Origin: Posidonia oceanica
Taxonomy: Eukaryota; Streptophyta; Magnoliopsida; Alismatales; Posidoniaceae
Assembly (NCBI GenBank): GCA_037176725.1
Contig: JAZBRS010000020.1
Coordinates: forward strand, 52,170,001-52,234,000
Reading direction: 5' to 3'
Length of the DNA: 64,000 nucleotides
A model generated the notes under the pieces. It ran no database searches, was not told the origin of the DNA, and was given only the letters and a program-made list of their open reading frames with translations. Of this stretch, positions 1-11,421 are shown piece after piece; position 1 is the first letter of the stretch, and each line of letters begins with the position of its first letter. A program made the position numbers and the translations under genes.

Positions 1-257
1 ACATAGCCCTGGGACGAAGGGGTTAGAGGCGCCTCCAAGGCACGAGGGGCGGTCATCAAGATAGGCTCGGTGACCGAATCCGGAGGGGCGCAGGTCTGCC
101 AATGCCCTGCAGCATACTAGGGTGCCCTAGACACCATAGGACGGAATCCTAGTGTCACAAGGAGCACAGAGTGAGTGGAAGTGAAAGCCGGAGGGACCCA
201 AGTGGTAAACCGCTCCAAATCAACAAAAAAGCGGAGCTTACCGGCAGACTGGGCCAT
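1..257 (-). pseudogene. gag: gag N-terminus of E1, broken
   Basis: An ATG at 257-255 opens a frame starting MAQSAGKL, matching the E2 gag start MAQSVGEL at 30920. The frame meets an in-frame TAG after about 50 codons, then the same reading continues with residues similar to E2 (TCAPPDSV, APLTPSSQGYV) to the window edge. This is the proline- and serine-rich N-terminal extension that precedes the capsid core in this family. The stop and the window edge make it an incomplete pseudogene; the core and zinc knuckle are not visible. Confidence 0.75.
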
Positions 258-2174
258 CACCGACCGAGTCCGAGTGAGGGAAGGCTGCGACGAGAAAGTA
301 AAGACGCGAGACCTAAAGGGGAGCTACTGTCGGAAGCAACAGATAGCTCAAAGACAAAGGAGGGACGCTCAGGGTCCTGGTAGCAGATCCCGCACCTACC
401 TACAAAAACAGCAAAGATGTCAGAGGTTGAATGCAAATAAAGAGTTATTAGGGGTGGCATGAGTGGCATACATGCAGATGAATGCCCTAATATGCACTCT
501 CTCACCATGCATGTCCTGAGTAGATGACCTACTAGGATGCACTCATGGGTATGGGATTTATTGACTCCAGGTCAAAAAGTAAGGCCCCTGTCTAGACTCT
601 GGCCCAGAGCTCAAGTATAACGGGTGGCGCAGTAGTGGCCTTGACCCTGCCGAGGCATGGGTAGTACCCTCTAGTAGCACCGACATGACCTCAGACAAGG
701 GGGGACAGACCGACCTGCTCGCCCTATGCCAAAGCAGCTGAACGAGAGATCGGGACTATCCTTCTCAGACTAAGTGTGTGGACTCAGGGATGAGAAGATG
801 CATGCTTTCTAGAATGATCAAACATGCGAGTATGCTTTAAAGTGTTTTACTTGCATTCTATTAACCAAGGGGGGGAAATTGCAAGTTTAGCTCTTGTTTT
901 GCTTAAAGTTTAAATGTTGGCTTTATTGTTGTTTTTAAATTAAGCCAAAGGGGAGCAAACAAGTTCTAATATCCTAAACATGGCAAAAGCATGAAAGGGA
1001 AAGAAACAAGAAGTCATGGCATGCAGAGAACCATGCAACAAGGCAAAATACAACACAACAAGGAGAAGATAAATGCCTGAAGTAAATGCGAATGCTTAAT
1101 TGGTGGCATGAATGCATTCATGCAAATGGTATGCTATCCAGCATGCTCTCTCTCACCAATCTAGTGTGTCCTAGTTGGTTGTCTACTACGGACTCCAACA
1201 AGTGCACAAGTCACCGACTCGGTCAGAAAGTAAGGTCCCCGTTCTAGATCCTAACCAAAGCTCAGGTAGTGAACGGGTGGTGCATTTGGAGCCTCGACCC
1301 AGCCAAAAGCTTAGGTTGTACCCACGACTAACACCGATGCGACCCCTGACAAGGGGGGACAGAACGACCGACTCGCTCCGTGCCAAAGTAATGGAACGAG
1401 GGACCGAAACTGTCATTCTCAGATTGATAGGCAGACTCAGATGAGAAGATGCATGCCCTATATGATGCTTCATGCAAGAATGATTAAAGTCTTTTAATCT
1501 TGCGCATTTTATTAACCCAGGGGGTGAAGGTGTGTTGAGGTCTCTAGTAGATCCTAGATTTGACTTTTACTTGCTGTTTTTATTTGCCAAGGGGAGGGGA
1601 CAACTAGTCTCTACTTGTCCTTAAGCTTTGAGCAAAGGGGGAAAAAACATCCAAACATGGCAAGCAATCAACACACATCACAGCAAAAAGCATGCGCATG
1701 GCATGCGCAAGTGTTCGTGGACATGATTGTGGGGGGAAAACATTCATCATATCAAAAAGCAAGTATGCAGGGCATGTGCATGTGCAGTGGCATAGCAAGG
1801 GTGTAAAACAAAGCAATTACCATTCAAAAGGCATGTATTATTGTGCCAAACAAGTATTTAGGCATGCATTAGGCGAGAAAGTAAAGTAATGACAAGCCAG
1901 CAGATAAATAAGTAAAGACAGGTAAGCAGTAGAGCATGTAAAGATAAAGCAAGCAATAAAGCATGTAAACAGGCAAGCCAAGCAAAAACGATGCAAGCAA
2001 AAAGCCAAGAAGGAAAGCCGGAGTCTGAATCCTTAGCAGAGTCGCTGCTGTGTGACTCGTTGGGAATCGAGACAGGCGAGCAAGCAAATAGACAAGGCAA
2101 AGGCACAAAGCAAGCAAAGAATGCAAAACCCAAGTGGCGAGAAAGCCAAAAAAACGAAAGCTGAAGTCTAGTAT
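258..2174 (-). other. E1 5' leader with duplicated segment
   Basis: Untranslated leader between gag and the primer site. It holds two diverged copies of one block, at about 430-1080 and 1085-1640, where E2 (31085-31640) and E3 (63070-63610) have one. The left copy follows E2 in detail and the right copy follows E3 (see findings). The rest, 1640-2030, is A-rich and full of CAAGCA/AAGCAT words, like the matching parts of E2 and E3. A degenerate primer-site palindrome lies at 2031-2064, 144 bp from the real one. The short reading frames here are chance frames in low-complexity sequence. Confidence 0.7.
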
Positions 2175-2192
2175 CCCCAGCGGAGTCGCCAC
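2175..2192 (-). other. Primer binding site (tRNA-Arg type) of E1
   Basis: Plus-strand CCCCAGCGGAGTCGCCA plus one base lies directly against the LTR edge (TGTAGT at 2193). Read on the plus strand it equals the 3' end of a plant tRNA-Arg (ACG) acceptor ending in CCA, so the minus-strand RNA would pair with that tRNA. This is the primer known for Ogre-type elements. It fixes the element's orientation and marks this LTR as the 5' LTR. Confidence 0.8.
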
Positions 2193-5100
2193 TGTAGTGA
2201 TCCCGGAGTTCGGATCATCCATACACGATGCCAGAGCTCACGTGCACCGATCGGAATCAGGTTCACTATTAGCGGGTGTATCCGAGAAGGGAAACTTGAC
2301 TCGAAAACACCGAAAAAAGGGAAAAAAGGAAAAGATAAGACAAATCAGAGTCGCCACCGTGTCTATTAAGTCAGGAGACAAGAAAAACTGAGGAAATGCA
2401 TGAAAAACATGCAAAACCACACAAAAAGATGCAATGCTATGCAAAGAAGATGACTCGTGCCAAGGATGAGGGTAAAACGGTCATTACGGGCTAGAGAAAG
2501 GGTAAGGACTCCTGTTACGTGCGGGGAAGGTGTTAGGCACCCCCAACACGCTCGAGGAATCGGTCTTTCTAGGCTTATGCTCGCTTATGAGGGATGATGC
2601 ATGCATTGAATGCCTAAGTGCCATGAATGCCTAATTACATGTTCAAATGTGTGCTCTAAGTGATAAAATGCGTGCAAGGAATTAAACGTACGGTCTAAGT
2701 GCTCAGCAGCGCTGCCAGTGTTCTAAACCGAGCAAACCCTGATTCGTGAGAACTCCAGACAGTAAGCATCACTACCCTAATGCAAATGCAGGTGATAAAA
2801 CAAAATGTTGGTAAAACCACGCAATGCAAGTGACATGCAAGGGGAAAACGGAAGCGGGTGCGGAAAATGGTGTAAAGTAGGAGAAAATGCTAGCAAGCAC
2901 GCAAAACGATGCAAATGCGAAAGAAAACGGATGCGGACACGTAAAACGATGCAAACGCAAAAGAAAACAAAGCCAGGCACGCAAAACGGTGCAAAAATGC
3001 AAGCGATATGCAAATAAAACAAAGCGGCACGCAAAATGAGGCGAATGCAAAAGAAAATAGGAGCAGGCAGGCAAAACGATGCAAAATGTAGGTGGAAAAC
3101 AGAAGTGGGTGCAGCAAGGCCTACTCTACATGCATGCGAAGACAGAATGTAGGAACAATGCTTGCAATGCAAATGGTAATGCAATGAGTGCTATGCAGTG
3201 CTTCAAATGGGCTTATCCTGAGAATTTGAGGCATGATCTGAGATAACTTTGGTTTAAATGAAAGATCATTCAATCGAGATGACCTGGATAGTCGGATCGC
3301 AAAGATCCAGCAGTTCGATCAAAAGTTATTCAGATTGCAAGTCAGATGGCTCAAGGGCCAGCAAAAGTGGGCTAGGCAAGGGTCTAAGTGCAATTAGCCC
3401 CTAAATGCGTGCAATGCTGGGTGTCTTACATGTTAGAAGGCTAACAATGCCCAAATGAATGCATGGGAACATGTGCAATGATATGGGGATGCTATGCATG
3501 CAAGTACAAGTGCAGGGGCCTATGTGTAATTTTGGGAAACTACAGGGGCCTATGTGCACAATGTCCCTATTGGTGTGCAAAATAGGGTGGGTGCATGTAG
3601 GAATGCTAATGCAACAATGCATGGGCAGAATGCAAAGCTAAATGGAAGGTATGCATGCAAAAATGCAAGAAAAGGACCTAAATGCAGTTTTGAAAACTTG
3701 CAAGGCCTAAATGCAATGCAAAGAAAGCATACAAACATGCAAAAGTTAAAAACAGGGACCGACATGCAATTTCAGAAAACAGTGGGGCCTTAAAAACCAT
3801 GCAATGTGGTTTAAAATGCAATTTAAGTGATGCATGCATATGCAAAGGACTTAAATGTAATAAACACAAGTTGCATGACTTTATTGCAATGTAATAAAGT
3901 TTATTATCACATTTAAATCACAGTTATAAGAAAACTGGACCTAAATGCAATAATGGGAAACCACAGAACTTTATTACAATGTAATAAGGTTTAAAATTAC
4001 ATATTAAATCACAGTTATAAGAAAACTGGACCTAAATGCAATAATTGAAACTTGTTGGACTTTACTGCAATGTAATAAGGTTTAAAATGTACATTTAAAT
4101 CAAATTTGGAACCAGATTGGACCTAAATGCAAATGTTAAAACCCTGTGGGCTTTATTACAATGCAATAAGGTTTAAAATCACATTTAAATCACATCTGAT
4201 ATGTGACTGGACCTAAATGCAATTAAAACATGTTTTGGGGTTTTCTGTAATGCAATATAGTTTAAAACATGCATTAAATGAATGGATGAACTGACTGAGG
4301 ACTGAAATGCAATTAAACTATTTTTTGGGTTTTTTAGCAATGCAATATAGTTTAAATGTAAATTAAATGACATTTCAATTGATGCAAGGACTGAAAAGTA
4401 AATTTGGAAACATGAAGTACTTTATTTCATTGCAATATGATTTTAAATGTCATTTAAATGAAATGCAAACCAACTGGTGGACTGAAATGCAAATATTTAA
4501 ACATGCAGAAGTTTATTTTAATGCAATATGGTTTTAAAACAGACATTAAATGATTTTTTCAAACCAGACATTGGACCCAGATGCAAATAATAAAACATGT
4601 TGTATTTTAATGTAATGCAGTATAGTTTTAATGCAAAATTAAATGACATTCAAACCAAATCAGGACTGCAATGCAAATTAAATAAACACAGGGACTAAAA
4701 TGCAATGCATGCTTTAAAACTAACATTTAAATGCATTAGATGAATGTATGGAGGACCTGCTTGCAATAAAAGTAAAGTAAAGGGCCAAACAGTAATGTAA
4801 TAAGGTTTTAATCAGAAATTAAATGAAATTCAAACCACAGTAGGACCCAAACGCAAATAAAATAAGTTGCTGTAATTAATTTCAATGCAACTAACGAAAT
4901 AAAAATTAAAACTATATGCATGCACAGTTCTACAGTAGAATCAGGCTTCAGTAGGCTCGCCGGGGAAGAAGGGGGCGCTGGCTGCTCACCGGCGAGTGGG
5001 AGGGTGGCCTGGGGTGTCCGGAGGCTGGAGCGGAGCTGTCCGGTGGCGCCGGTGGTCTTGGCCGCATGGCGACATCGGGAGCGGCCTGTTGGCCTCGGCG

Positions 5101-7094
5101 GAGCTGTTGCAGAGACTGCTGGAGGCAGAGCGGACGCTGGAGGCGGCGGCAGAGCACGTGCGGTGGTGGGCTGCACTCTTGGAGGTGCGGCGGTGTTTTG
5201 GGTGAGGTCCGGAGCGACAGGACTGGTTGGAGTGAGCGGCGGGCAGTTGCAGAAGCTCAGTCGTCGTCGAAGAAGAAGGCCGGAGGCGGCGGAGCTCGAA
5301 ACCCATTCTACAGCCCTAAACATGCATCTAACGGGCTGGGAAGCATGATAAGGCCTAAACTAAGCTACTAGTGGAGTTGATTACCTGCGAGGACAACTGA
5401 GACGAGCCATCGACCTCGGTGGGTTGAGCTGCTGCTGCTGGAGATCGCGACAGCACATGGAGGGTCGGCGAGCTACAGGTGCGATCCGGAGGACTTGCTG
5501 GAGCTGCGTGGTTGCTTCGGAGCTAATCAGGGGCAGCTTTGGCCACTTGGAACCCAATTCCAGATTTTTGGGTTCAGTGGGAAGGTGGGGGTCTCTCCGG
5601 CGACTGCAAGGCTCTCTCGGGCTGCTATCTCCCTCTCTGGATTCGTAGGAGGTTGGGGAAGACGACGGTGAGGTCTGGAAGCTTGGGGGTGAGTGTGTGA
5701 TGAGAATTATCGGGGGGAAGTGGGCTTTGTGTGGTGTGCGAATGACTGTGGATTTTTGGGTCATTTATGGGTGTGTTTGTTGGGTTTTGGAAGTGCACAA
5801 GGAAGAGGAAGCTCTGGGTTGCTTGGGTGTGGGAACTCTCTGGTTTTCTCTCCCGTTTTCTCCTCTCTTCCTCTCTAGTCTGAGTGAGTGTGTGTGTGTC
5901 TGTGTGTGTGAATGCCTCTCCTCCTCCTCTGTGAATTCCCTCTCTCTCTGTGTGCTTCCCCCACTGGTAAAGGGATGAAGGGGGTTGGGTTTTGTTCGGG
6001 CTTTGGCCACTCAAGTGAGGAGGTTGGTAGGGCATGGGTTGCTGGTTTGCAGGTGGTGGTGTGTGCAGGTGTTCGCCGGCAATGGCAGTGAGAGGGTGGA
6101 GTGCTGAGCTGAGGTGGAGTGTGGTGAAGTGTTTGGGCTTGTGAGAGGCTTGGGTCTACAGGTGGTGGAGTGTATCTGTGTTGGTTGGGTGCTGTGTGGA
6201 AATTGAGTGCTGTAGTGGAGGGAAAAGGAGGGAAGAAGAGGAGGAGATCGGATCGTGGGCTTGGTCTGGAATGAAAAGGAGGAGAAAAAAAAGAGATGGG
6301 TCAGGCCTGGAATAAAAAGGGAGAAGAAGAGAAAAAGAAATAAGGAGGAGGATTGGGCCTGGCCTGGGCCTTGTGGAATAAATGGAGAAAAAAAAGAAAG
6401 AAAAAGAAGAAGAGGGAGGAAGGGAGAGAGATGGGCTTGGTGGGTTGGACCAAAAGGGAAGGAAGAAAAGAAAGAGAAGTAAAAAGGAAGAAGAGAAAGA
6501 AAGGAAGGAGAAGGAGAAGGAGAAAAAGAATAAGAAAAGAAATGGGGTTAGGGTTTGGGTCTGAGAGGATGTGACCTAGGGTTTAGGATTTGGTTTTCCT
6601 AGGGTTTAGAGTTTTGAAGTTGTTTTAAACCTAGGGTTTAGGTGGGAAATTCCTAGGGTTTTAAATTGTTTTTTCTAGGTTTTCAAAAGTGTTTTAATTA
6701 TTTTCTAGGTTTTTTCCTTTGTTCTTCCTAGGTTTTTTCCTTTTGTCTTTTCTAGGTTTTTGTTTTAATTGTTTTCCTAGTTTTTGAATTGTTTTTCCTA
6801 TGTTTTTTGTTATTGTTACCTAGGGTTTTTGTGAATGATTTTCTAGGTTTTGAATGTGCGGTTTTGTAGGTCTTGTTGTGGGACTTAGGGTTTAGGGTTT
6901 GTTTCTAGATTTGGTTTAAGGGTTTGGTTTTTAGTTTTTCTAAGGTTTTTTAATTTCCTGGTTTTTTTTGTGGTGTGGGGGTTTTCTAAGTTAGAAAAAT
7001 GGATGTGATTTTGGGTTTGGTTTTAGGGTTTAGGGTTGTGAAGCCACCAGAGAGATAGAGAACCCCAAAAAATCGGAAAAATGGGATGTCAACA
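2193..7094 (-). repeat. E1 5' LTR (4.9 kb)
   Basis: Bounded by TGTAGTGATCC at 2193 and GATGTCAACA at 7094, so on the minus strand it starts TGTTGACATC and ends in TACA. From left to right it holds the U5 side with a primer-site mimic (2349-2358) and the conserved motif GGAAGGTGTTAGGCACCC (2525-2542); an array of CACGCAAAACGATGCAAA-like units (about 2770-3120); AATGCAAT-rich sequence becoming a regular repeat of about 91 bp (about 3880-4900); a GC-rich block (4920-5660); a GA-rich block (6230-6560); and a T-rich block with TTAGGGTTT words (6560-7030). I see no credible protein in it. Confidence 0.85.
3880..4900. repeat. ~91-bp tandem repeat array in E1 LTR
   Basis: The anchor AATRYAATANGGTTTAAAA recurs at about 3981, 4072, 4160, 4252, 4343, 4432, 4523, 4617, 4703 and 4795, a spacing of 86-94 bp. 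Each unit also carries a GGACCTAAATGCAA-like box and an ATTTAAAT box. The same period can be seen on the opposite strand in the solo LTR (about 50471, 50564, 50656, 50744), so it is a property of the family LTR. Confidence 0.75.
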
Positions 7095-7096
7095 GT

Positions 7097-7540
7097 GCCC
7101 CTCGTGGAGTAGAAATTGCAAATCCTGATAACTTAGCTGTGGAAAGGGCGACCGTGGTTCCAGGAAGGTCAACCACTCCACGCCTACCCAACAATACTGT
7201 GGAGGATCACCCTACTTCTTCTATGGTTGGCGAGCTCTCCACTTCCGTAGAGGAAGCACAACTAGATACTTCTATTGGGTTTGAGGGGTCATTGCAATCT
7301 CCCCCCAAGCAATCTCCTAACAAGCCTCCTCAGGCAAGCAAACCGGTGCACAGGGCCACCCCCCACACTCGGAAGGTAGGCACTACCTCCTCCCCAAAAG
7401 GGTCGAACACCTTCTCTGTCCTTAGCTCCTTGGATGATGAGGTGGAGTCACTGATCCTGAAGGCACAACAAACCAGAAAGACAATCCATTTGCACCTACT
7501 GGGAACTAGAGGCCGAGGATCTGATAGCTGCAAGCTCTAG
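7097..7540 (+). pseudogene. L1-A ORF1 C-terminal part
   Basis: An open frame runs from the E1 junction (APRGVEIANPDN...) to a stop at 7538-7540. It is a low-complexity Pro/Ser/Thr tail of the L1 ORF1 RNA-binding protein, ending with the segment DEVESLILKAQQTRKTIH. The homologous segment in L1-B at 38207-38314 reads DKEVESLIIKAQQTRKTIH. The N-terminal RRM or gag-like domain and CCHC knuckle expected of plant L1 ORF1 are not in the window, because E1 interrupts the gene here. Confidence 0.65.
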
Positions 7541-7567
7541 GATGCTGGGAAACCACCTGACCCTCCA

Positions 7568-8538
7568 TGTTAATCCTCAGCTGGAACGTTTGAGGACTGA
7601 ATAAAGGTGGGAAGCTTAGAGCTATTAGGGACTATACCCACCGGAACAACTACGACATCATTTGTTTGTTGGAGCACAAAATCAAACGGGATATGGATCG
7701 TATCCTAGCCAAGCATTGGAGTAAATATGAGTACACTGACAGTATGTCTTCTGATCCGATGGGAAGGATTATTGTTCTTTGGAATAAGAACAGCATCAGG
7801 GTCAACAAAGTGACAGAGTCCAAGCAATTCATTCAGCTTGAAGCTTCTCCCCTCTCCTCTTTATCCAGGTTCCACATCTCCGTGGTGTATGGAGCGAATG
7901 ATATTGGATCTAGGAGATAGCTCTGGGAGGATCTTCTCAACTCCCAACCCTCTATTCCATGGATTCTAGTGGGGGATTTTAACTGCATTAGAAACAACTC
8001 AGAGAAATGGGGTTCTCTGAGTAGGAATGCACCGGCTATGTCAAATTTCAATGCTTTTATTGATGATGCTGCTTTGATGGAGATGCCAACTACAGGAGCA
8101 ACTTTTACTTGGAGTAATATGCACCAATCCAATCCTATTCTCTGCAGACTAGACCGCACTCTTTGCTCTCAGAATTGTCAAGCTTCTTTCCCCATTTGCA
8201 GTGCTCATGTTGCTCCAAGGCTTCTTAGTGACCACTGCCTGATACTCATCACTCTCTCGAGAGATAGAGGGCGTGCAAATTGTCTCTTCAAATTTTATAA
8301 CCATTGGCCTCAACATCCGAGTTTCCTCCCTATGGTGGCGAGACTATGGAGATACCAATACCTTGGAAACCCCATGTATCGACTCACCAAGAAGCTGGCC
8401 AACCTTAGAGCTCATCTCATCCCCTGGGCCAAGGAGACCTTCGGCAATGTTGCTTCCAGAATTAACCAATGCACGTCCTCCCTTTCAGCCATCCAAAATG
8501 CACTGAACTCAAACCCCTCCAGCTTGGCTCTTCTCTAG
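7568..8538 (+). pseudogene. L1-A ORF2 endonuclease domain (APE-like)
   Basis: This region encodes the apurinic-type endonuclease that nicks target DNA. Family motifs are in order: SWNV-GLN (with a stop where Arg is expected), the catalytic-Glu segment CLLEHKIK, a central SDPMGRIIVLW segment, the Asp/Asn motif GDFNCI (7972-7989), a W-SNM segment, and the Asp-His pair SDH near 8229. A stop interrupts it near 7918 and another ends the open frame near 8536. Downstream AKETFGNVASRI and CSLKEGDANTKFFH are the usual linker into the reverse transcriptase. Confidence 0.85.
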
Positions 8539-8855
8539 GCTGATACGAATTATAGGCACTAGTTATTGGAGCTTCATCGGATTGAGGAATCAAGGGCACA
8601 ACAACAATCTTGTATCTGTTCGCTCAAAGAAGGTGATGCAAATACCAAGTTTTTCCATGCCTCTGTAAGAGCTAGAAGAGCTAGAAATACAATCTGGAGG
8701 ATAATGGGGATACAATTAATGATAATCACAGGATCTCTAGCTTATTTCTGAATCGCTTCAAGCTTCTATATAACAAGCATCATAACAGTGTAACTCTCCC
8801 TGAGGATATTCTACAGAAATCCGTCACTGCTGAGGACAATCTTGCTCTTTGTTCA

Positions 8856-9881
8856 ATGGTTTCTATGGATGAACTCTACACCATCATCAAAGCTTTGAAC
8901 ACCAATAGGGCCCTGGGAATTGATGGATTCAACGGTGCCTTTTTCAAAGTTGCTTGGCATATTATAGCTGGTGATCTACTTGCTACGGTGAATAACTTTC
9001 TTAGATCAGGAAGGCTGCTGGCCCAAGTAAACCACACCATTATTTGCTTGATCCCTAAGAAGGCGGTCCCAGCGACAATGGAAGATTTCTACTTGATTGC
9101 CTTGTGTAATGTGACATGTAGAATTCTGTCCAAGCTTTTGGCTAACAGGCTCAAGCCACTGATGCCTAAACTCGTAGACCTGAATCAATCTACTTTCATC
9201 CCAGGGCGTCGGATCATTGATTCGATCTTGCTAGCCCACGAACTATGCCAGAACATCCACTCTACTCAGGGGAAAGCTCGGATGTGTATCAAATTAGATT
9301 TAAGCAAAGCTTTTGACTCTCTCAACCGCCACTTCATCGGGGATGTGTTGCTCAATCTTGGCTTTGACAACAAATGGATCACTTGGATGCATGAATGTAT
9401 GAACCCCTCTTTTAAACTGCTGATCAATGGGGAGCGATCTCAACAATTCTCTTCAACTAATGGGATTCGGCAGGGGGACCCATTGTCCCCATATATTTTT
9501 CTCTTGGCTATGCAAGTGCTATCCTCATCTCTTAAAAAGGCTGAGCAAACAGGGGAGATTGACCCACTGGTCTGTGGGACTTTATCCGTTTCCCACATAA
9601 TTTTTGCTGATGATGTGATGATTTTTTTGCGTGTTGATAAGAGAAACGCTAGGAAACTCAAGCAGATCATCAATCATTTCACTGCCATCTCCGGAATTGA
9701 TATAAATTACAGTAAGAGCTCAGTTTTCTTTGGAGGACTGGTGCGGCACCGACAATGGATTTCGTCTCACCCCGGGCCGAACCAGGGCAACCTCCCTATC
9801 AGATATCTAGGCCTTCCACTGATTTCGAAGAGACTCTCCGCTAGTGAATGCTCCCCTCTGATTCAGGTGGTCACTCAGTAG
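8856..9881 (+). pseudogene. L1-A ORF2 reverse transcriptase domain
   Basis: About 340 residues of L1-clade reverse transcriptase, which copies LINE RNA at the nicked target. Motifs in order: ALGIDGFNGAFFK, ICLIPKK, DFYLIALCNV (usually FRPI), NQSTFIPGR, KLDLSKAFDS, GIRQGDPLSPYIF, the catalytic FADDVMIF at about 9604-9627, and YLGLPLISKRL. A stop at 9879-9881 cuts the frame; homology resumes with LQSWKAKLLSFVGWAELIKS. The catalytic aspartates are present, but the gene is broken by flanking stops and frameshifts. Confidence 0.9.
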
Positions 9882-11160
9882 CTTCAGTCGTGGAAAGCTA
9901 AGTTGCTCTCCTTCGTGGGATGGGCTGAGCTTATTAAATCGGTTCTCTCAGCTATGAGCCTTTACTGGACATCCGTTTTCTTGCTCCTGGTCATTGTCCT
10001 AAAGGAGATAGATCGGATGATGCTGGCTTTTCTCTGGTATGGACAGGGACCTTGAAAGAGTGTCTTCATCTCCTGGAAACACGTTTGCAGGCCGAAGGAA
10101 GAAGGAGGCCGGGTATTAGGCACATGACAGACATTAACATGGCTGGCATTCTCCGACTGCCATGGGAGGTTGAGATGAACAAGGATGCTCTATGGGTCAA
10201 ATGGATGCGTCACAAATACATTCGTGGAGGATCCATTTGGTGTGCACATCCCCCGTAGCAAGCTTCCTGGGCTTGGAGGGGCATCCTCCGCGTCTGGCAC
10301 CTTGCAGTGAACCTGCTGAACTACAACATGGGTGATGGATGCCACACACTCTTCTTCCTCGATCCTTGGCTCAATCAGCAGCCTCTACAATCGCAGATGG
10401 GAGATCGTCTCCGACAAGACCTTGCCTGTGATCTCTCTTGTCTGGTAAGCTTTTTTATATCCAACCGACAATGGGTCCTCCCTCTGGCTACCACCTTGGA
10501 GATGCATGAGATCTGGCCTGAGATTCTGAATACCCAATTGTTGAACGGCCAAGACTCCATTACCTGGGCACCGAACGATGCTAGTTTCACGTTTTGCTCT
10601 GCTTGGAATGAGGTTAGAGAGCATAGCTTGGTTTTGGAATGGACAAGTTTCATCTAGTGTAAAGGGGCTATCCCTCGACAAGCCTTTTGTACATGAAGGG
10701 CCCTCTCCGGTGGGCTTCCGTTGCCAGACTTGCTATGATGGCGAGGCTTCATCCTTGTATCGCGGTGTCCCCTATGCTATATGGAATTAGAAACTACGGA
10801 CCACTTGCTATGGAATTGTGGCTTCGCCGCTCAAGTATGGTCGACTATGTTGCCCCTTTTGTAACTTGAATGCTTCCTCCAGCGAGACTCTGTATGAGGC
10901 AGTCACAAACTTCCTCTAGGTGTTCAAGAACCGACGAACTCCTTCGTCGCTGCAACGTCGAGCCTCCTACATGCTCTTAGGGGTGATCGACAGTCTCTAG
11001 GCCGAGCGTAACAAGCGACTCTTTGATGATTCTCATCTCCCAAAGTTGGCGTCGTTGATTAGTCAGGAGATCGTCTGTGGAGGGCGGCTTGCAGAGCCCA
11101 ACCGACAATTTTTTGTTTGCATGCGCCTTCAGTGTGCGTGGGACCTTTGTTTAGCTTGGG
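9882..11160 (+). pseudogene. L1-A ORF2 C-terminal remnant
   Basis: Frameshifted continuation of ORF2. Recognisable pieces include LQSWKAKLLS, FLWYGQGP, an LLNYNMGDGCHTLFFLDPWL segment (10307-10380) typical of the plant L1 C-terminus, a decayed zf-RVT-like stretch (about 10640-10860) and an RRASYMLLGVIDSL piece near 10960. The remainder, 11160-11421, is the 3' UTR with a pyrimidine-rich end and short A tail. No intact domain remains. Confidence 0.7.
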
Positions 11161-11421
11161 CTGGGCCAAGTTTATTGTGTTTCCATTTTTATTTATCCTC
11201 TAGCCATTAGGTTGCTGGGCTGTAGGCCTCTTAAGTAGGGTTTGCTTGTTGTTTTATTTAGATGGGTTCCAATGTTGGGCTTGTTTTGGGCCGGGGTTTT
11301 GTACTCTAGGCTCTTGCTTGAATTTGGGGAATTAGCTTTCCCTAATCCTTTGCAACTCTTGTTTGTACAATTCTTCTTTTTATATTATTTTGAGGGTCTC
11401 CCTCCTTTGCTTGGCAAAAAA

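Larger units (their letters stand above)
1..7094 (-). mobile_element. E1: 5' part of Tat/Ogre-like LTR retrotransposon
   Basis: Read on the minus strand this is LTR (7094-2193), primer binding site (2192-2175), leader and the first codons of gag, after which the element runs off the left edge. It aligns by eye with E2 (30660-38201) and with the right end of E3. Position 7095 starts L1-A coding sequence in frame, so 7094/7095 is the insertion junction; the target duplication is predicted to be GTGCC (7095-7099), with its partner copy outside the window. The LTR differs from the E2 LTRs far more than the two E2 LTRs differ from each other, so E1 is a distinct, probably older copy of the family. 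Confidence 0.85.
7095..11421 (+). mobile_element. L1-A: L1-type LINE, 5' interrupted, decayed
   Basis: A plus-strand non-LTR retrotransposon holding the ORF1 tail, endonuclease, reverse transcriptase and C-terminal remnant, ending in TTATTTTGAGGG...TTGGCAAAAAA at 11421. The same 3' end, inverted, closes L1-B near 15593. The 5' part lies beyond the E1 insertion, off the window. Stops and frameshifts throughout (for example about 7918, 8536, 8740, 9879, 10054) show it is dead. Its 3' end abuts the inverted chromovirus LTR at 11422, so it probably inserted into that LTR. Confidence 0.9.

Noticed and set aside
4808..5371. Arg/Pro/Ser-rich frames in the GC-rich block of the E1 LTR.
   Set aside because: Open in up to five overlapping frames because of GC-rich composition; homologous blocks in other LTRs do not keep one frame.
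6540..7045. TTTAGGG-like words suggesting an interstitial telomere.
   Set aside because: Only short, irregular runs in a T/G-rich LTR end, present in other LTR copies of the family.
7095..7108. GTGCCCCTCGTGG beside the E1 LTR looks like the complement of a polypurine tract, suggesting an LTR shared by two elements.
   Set aside because: The sequence is in frame with L1-A ORF1 (APRGVEIANPDN) and no element interior follows, while the other side of the LTR has the primer site. It is flanking target DNA.
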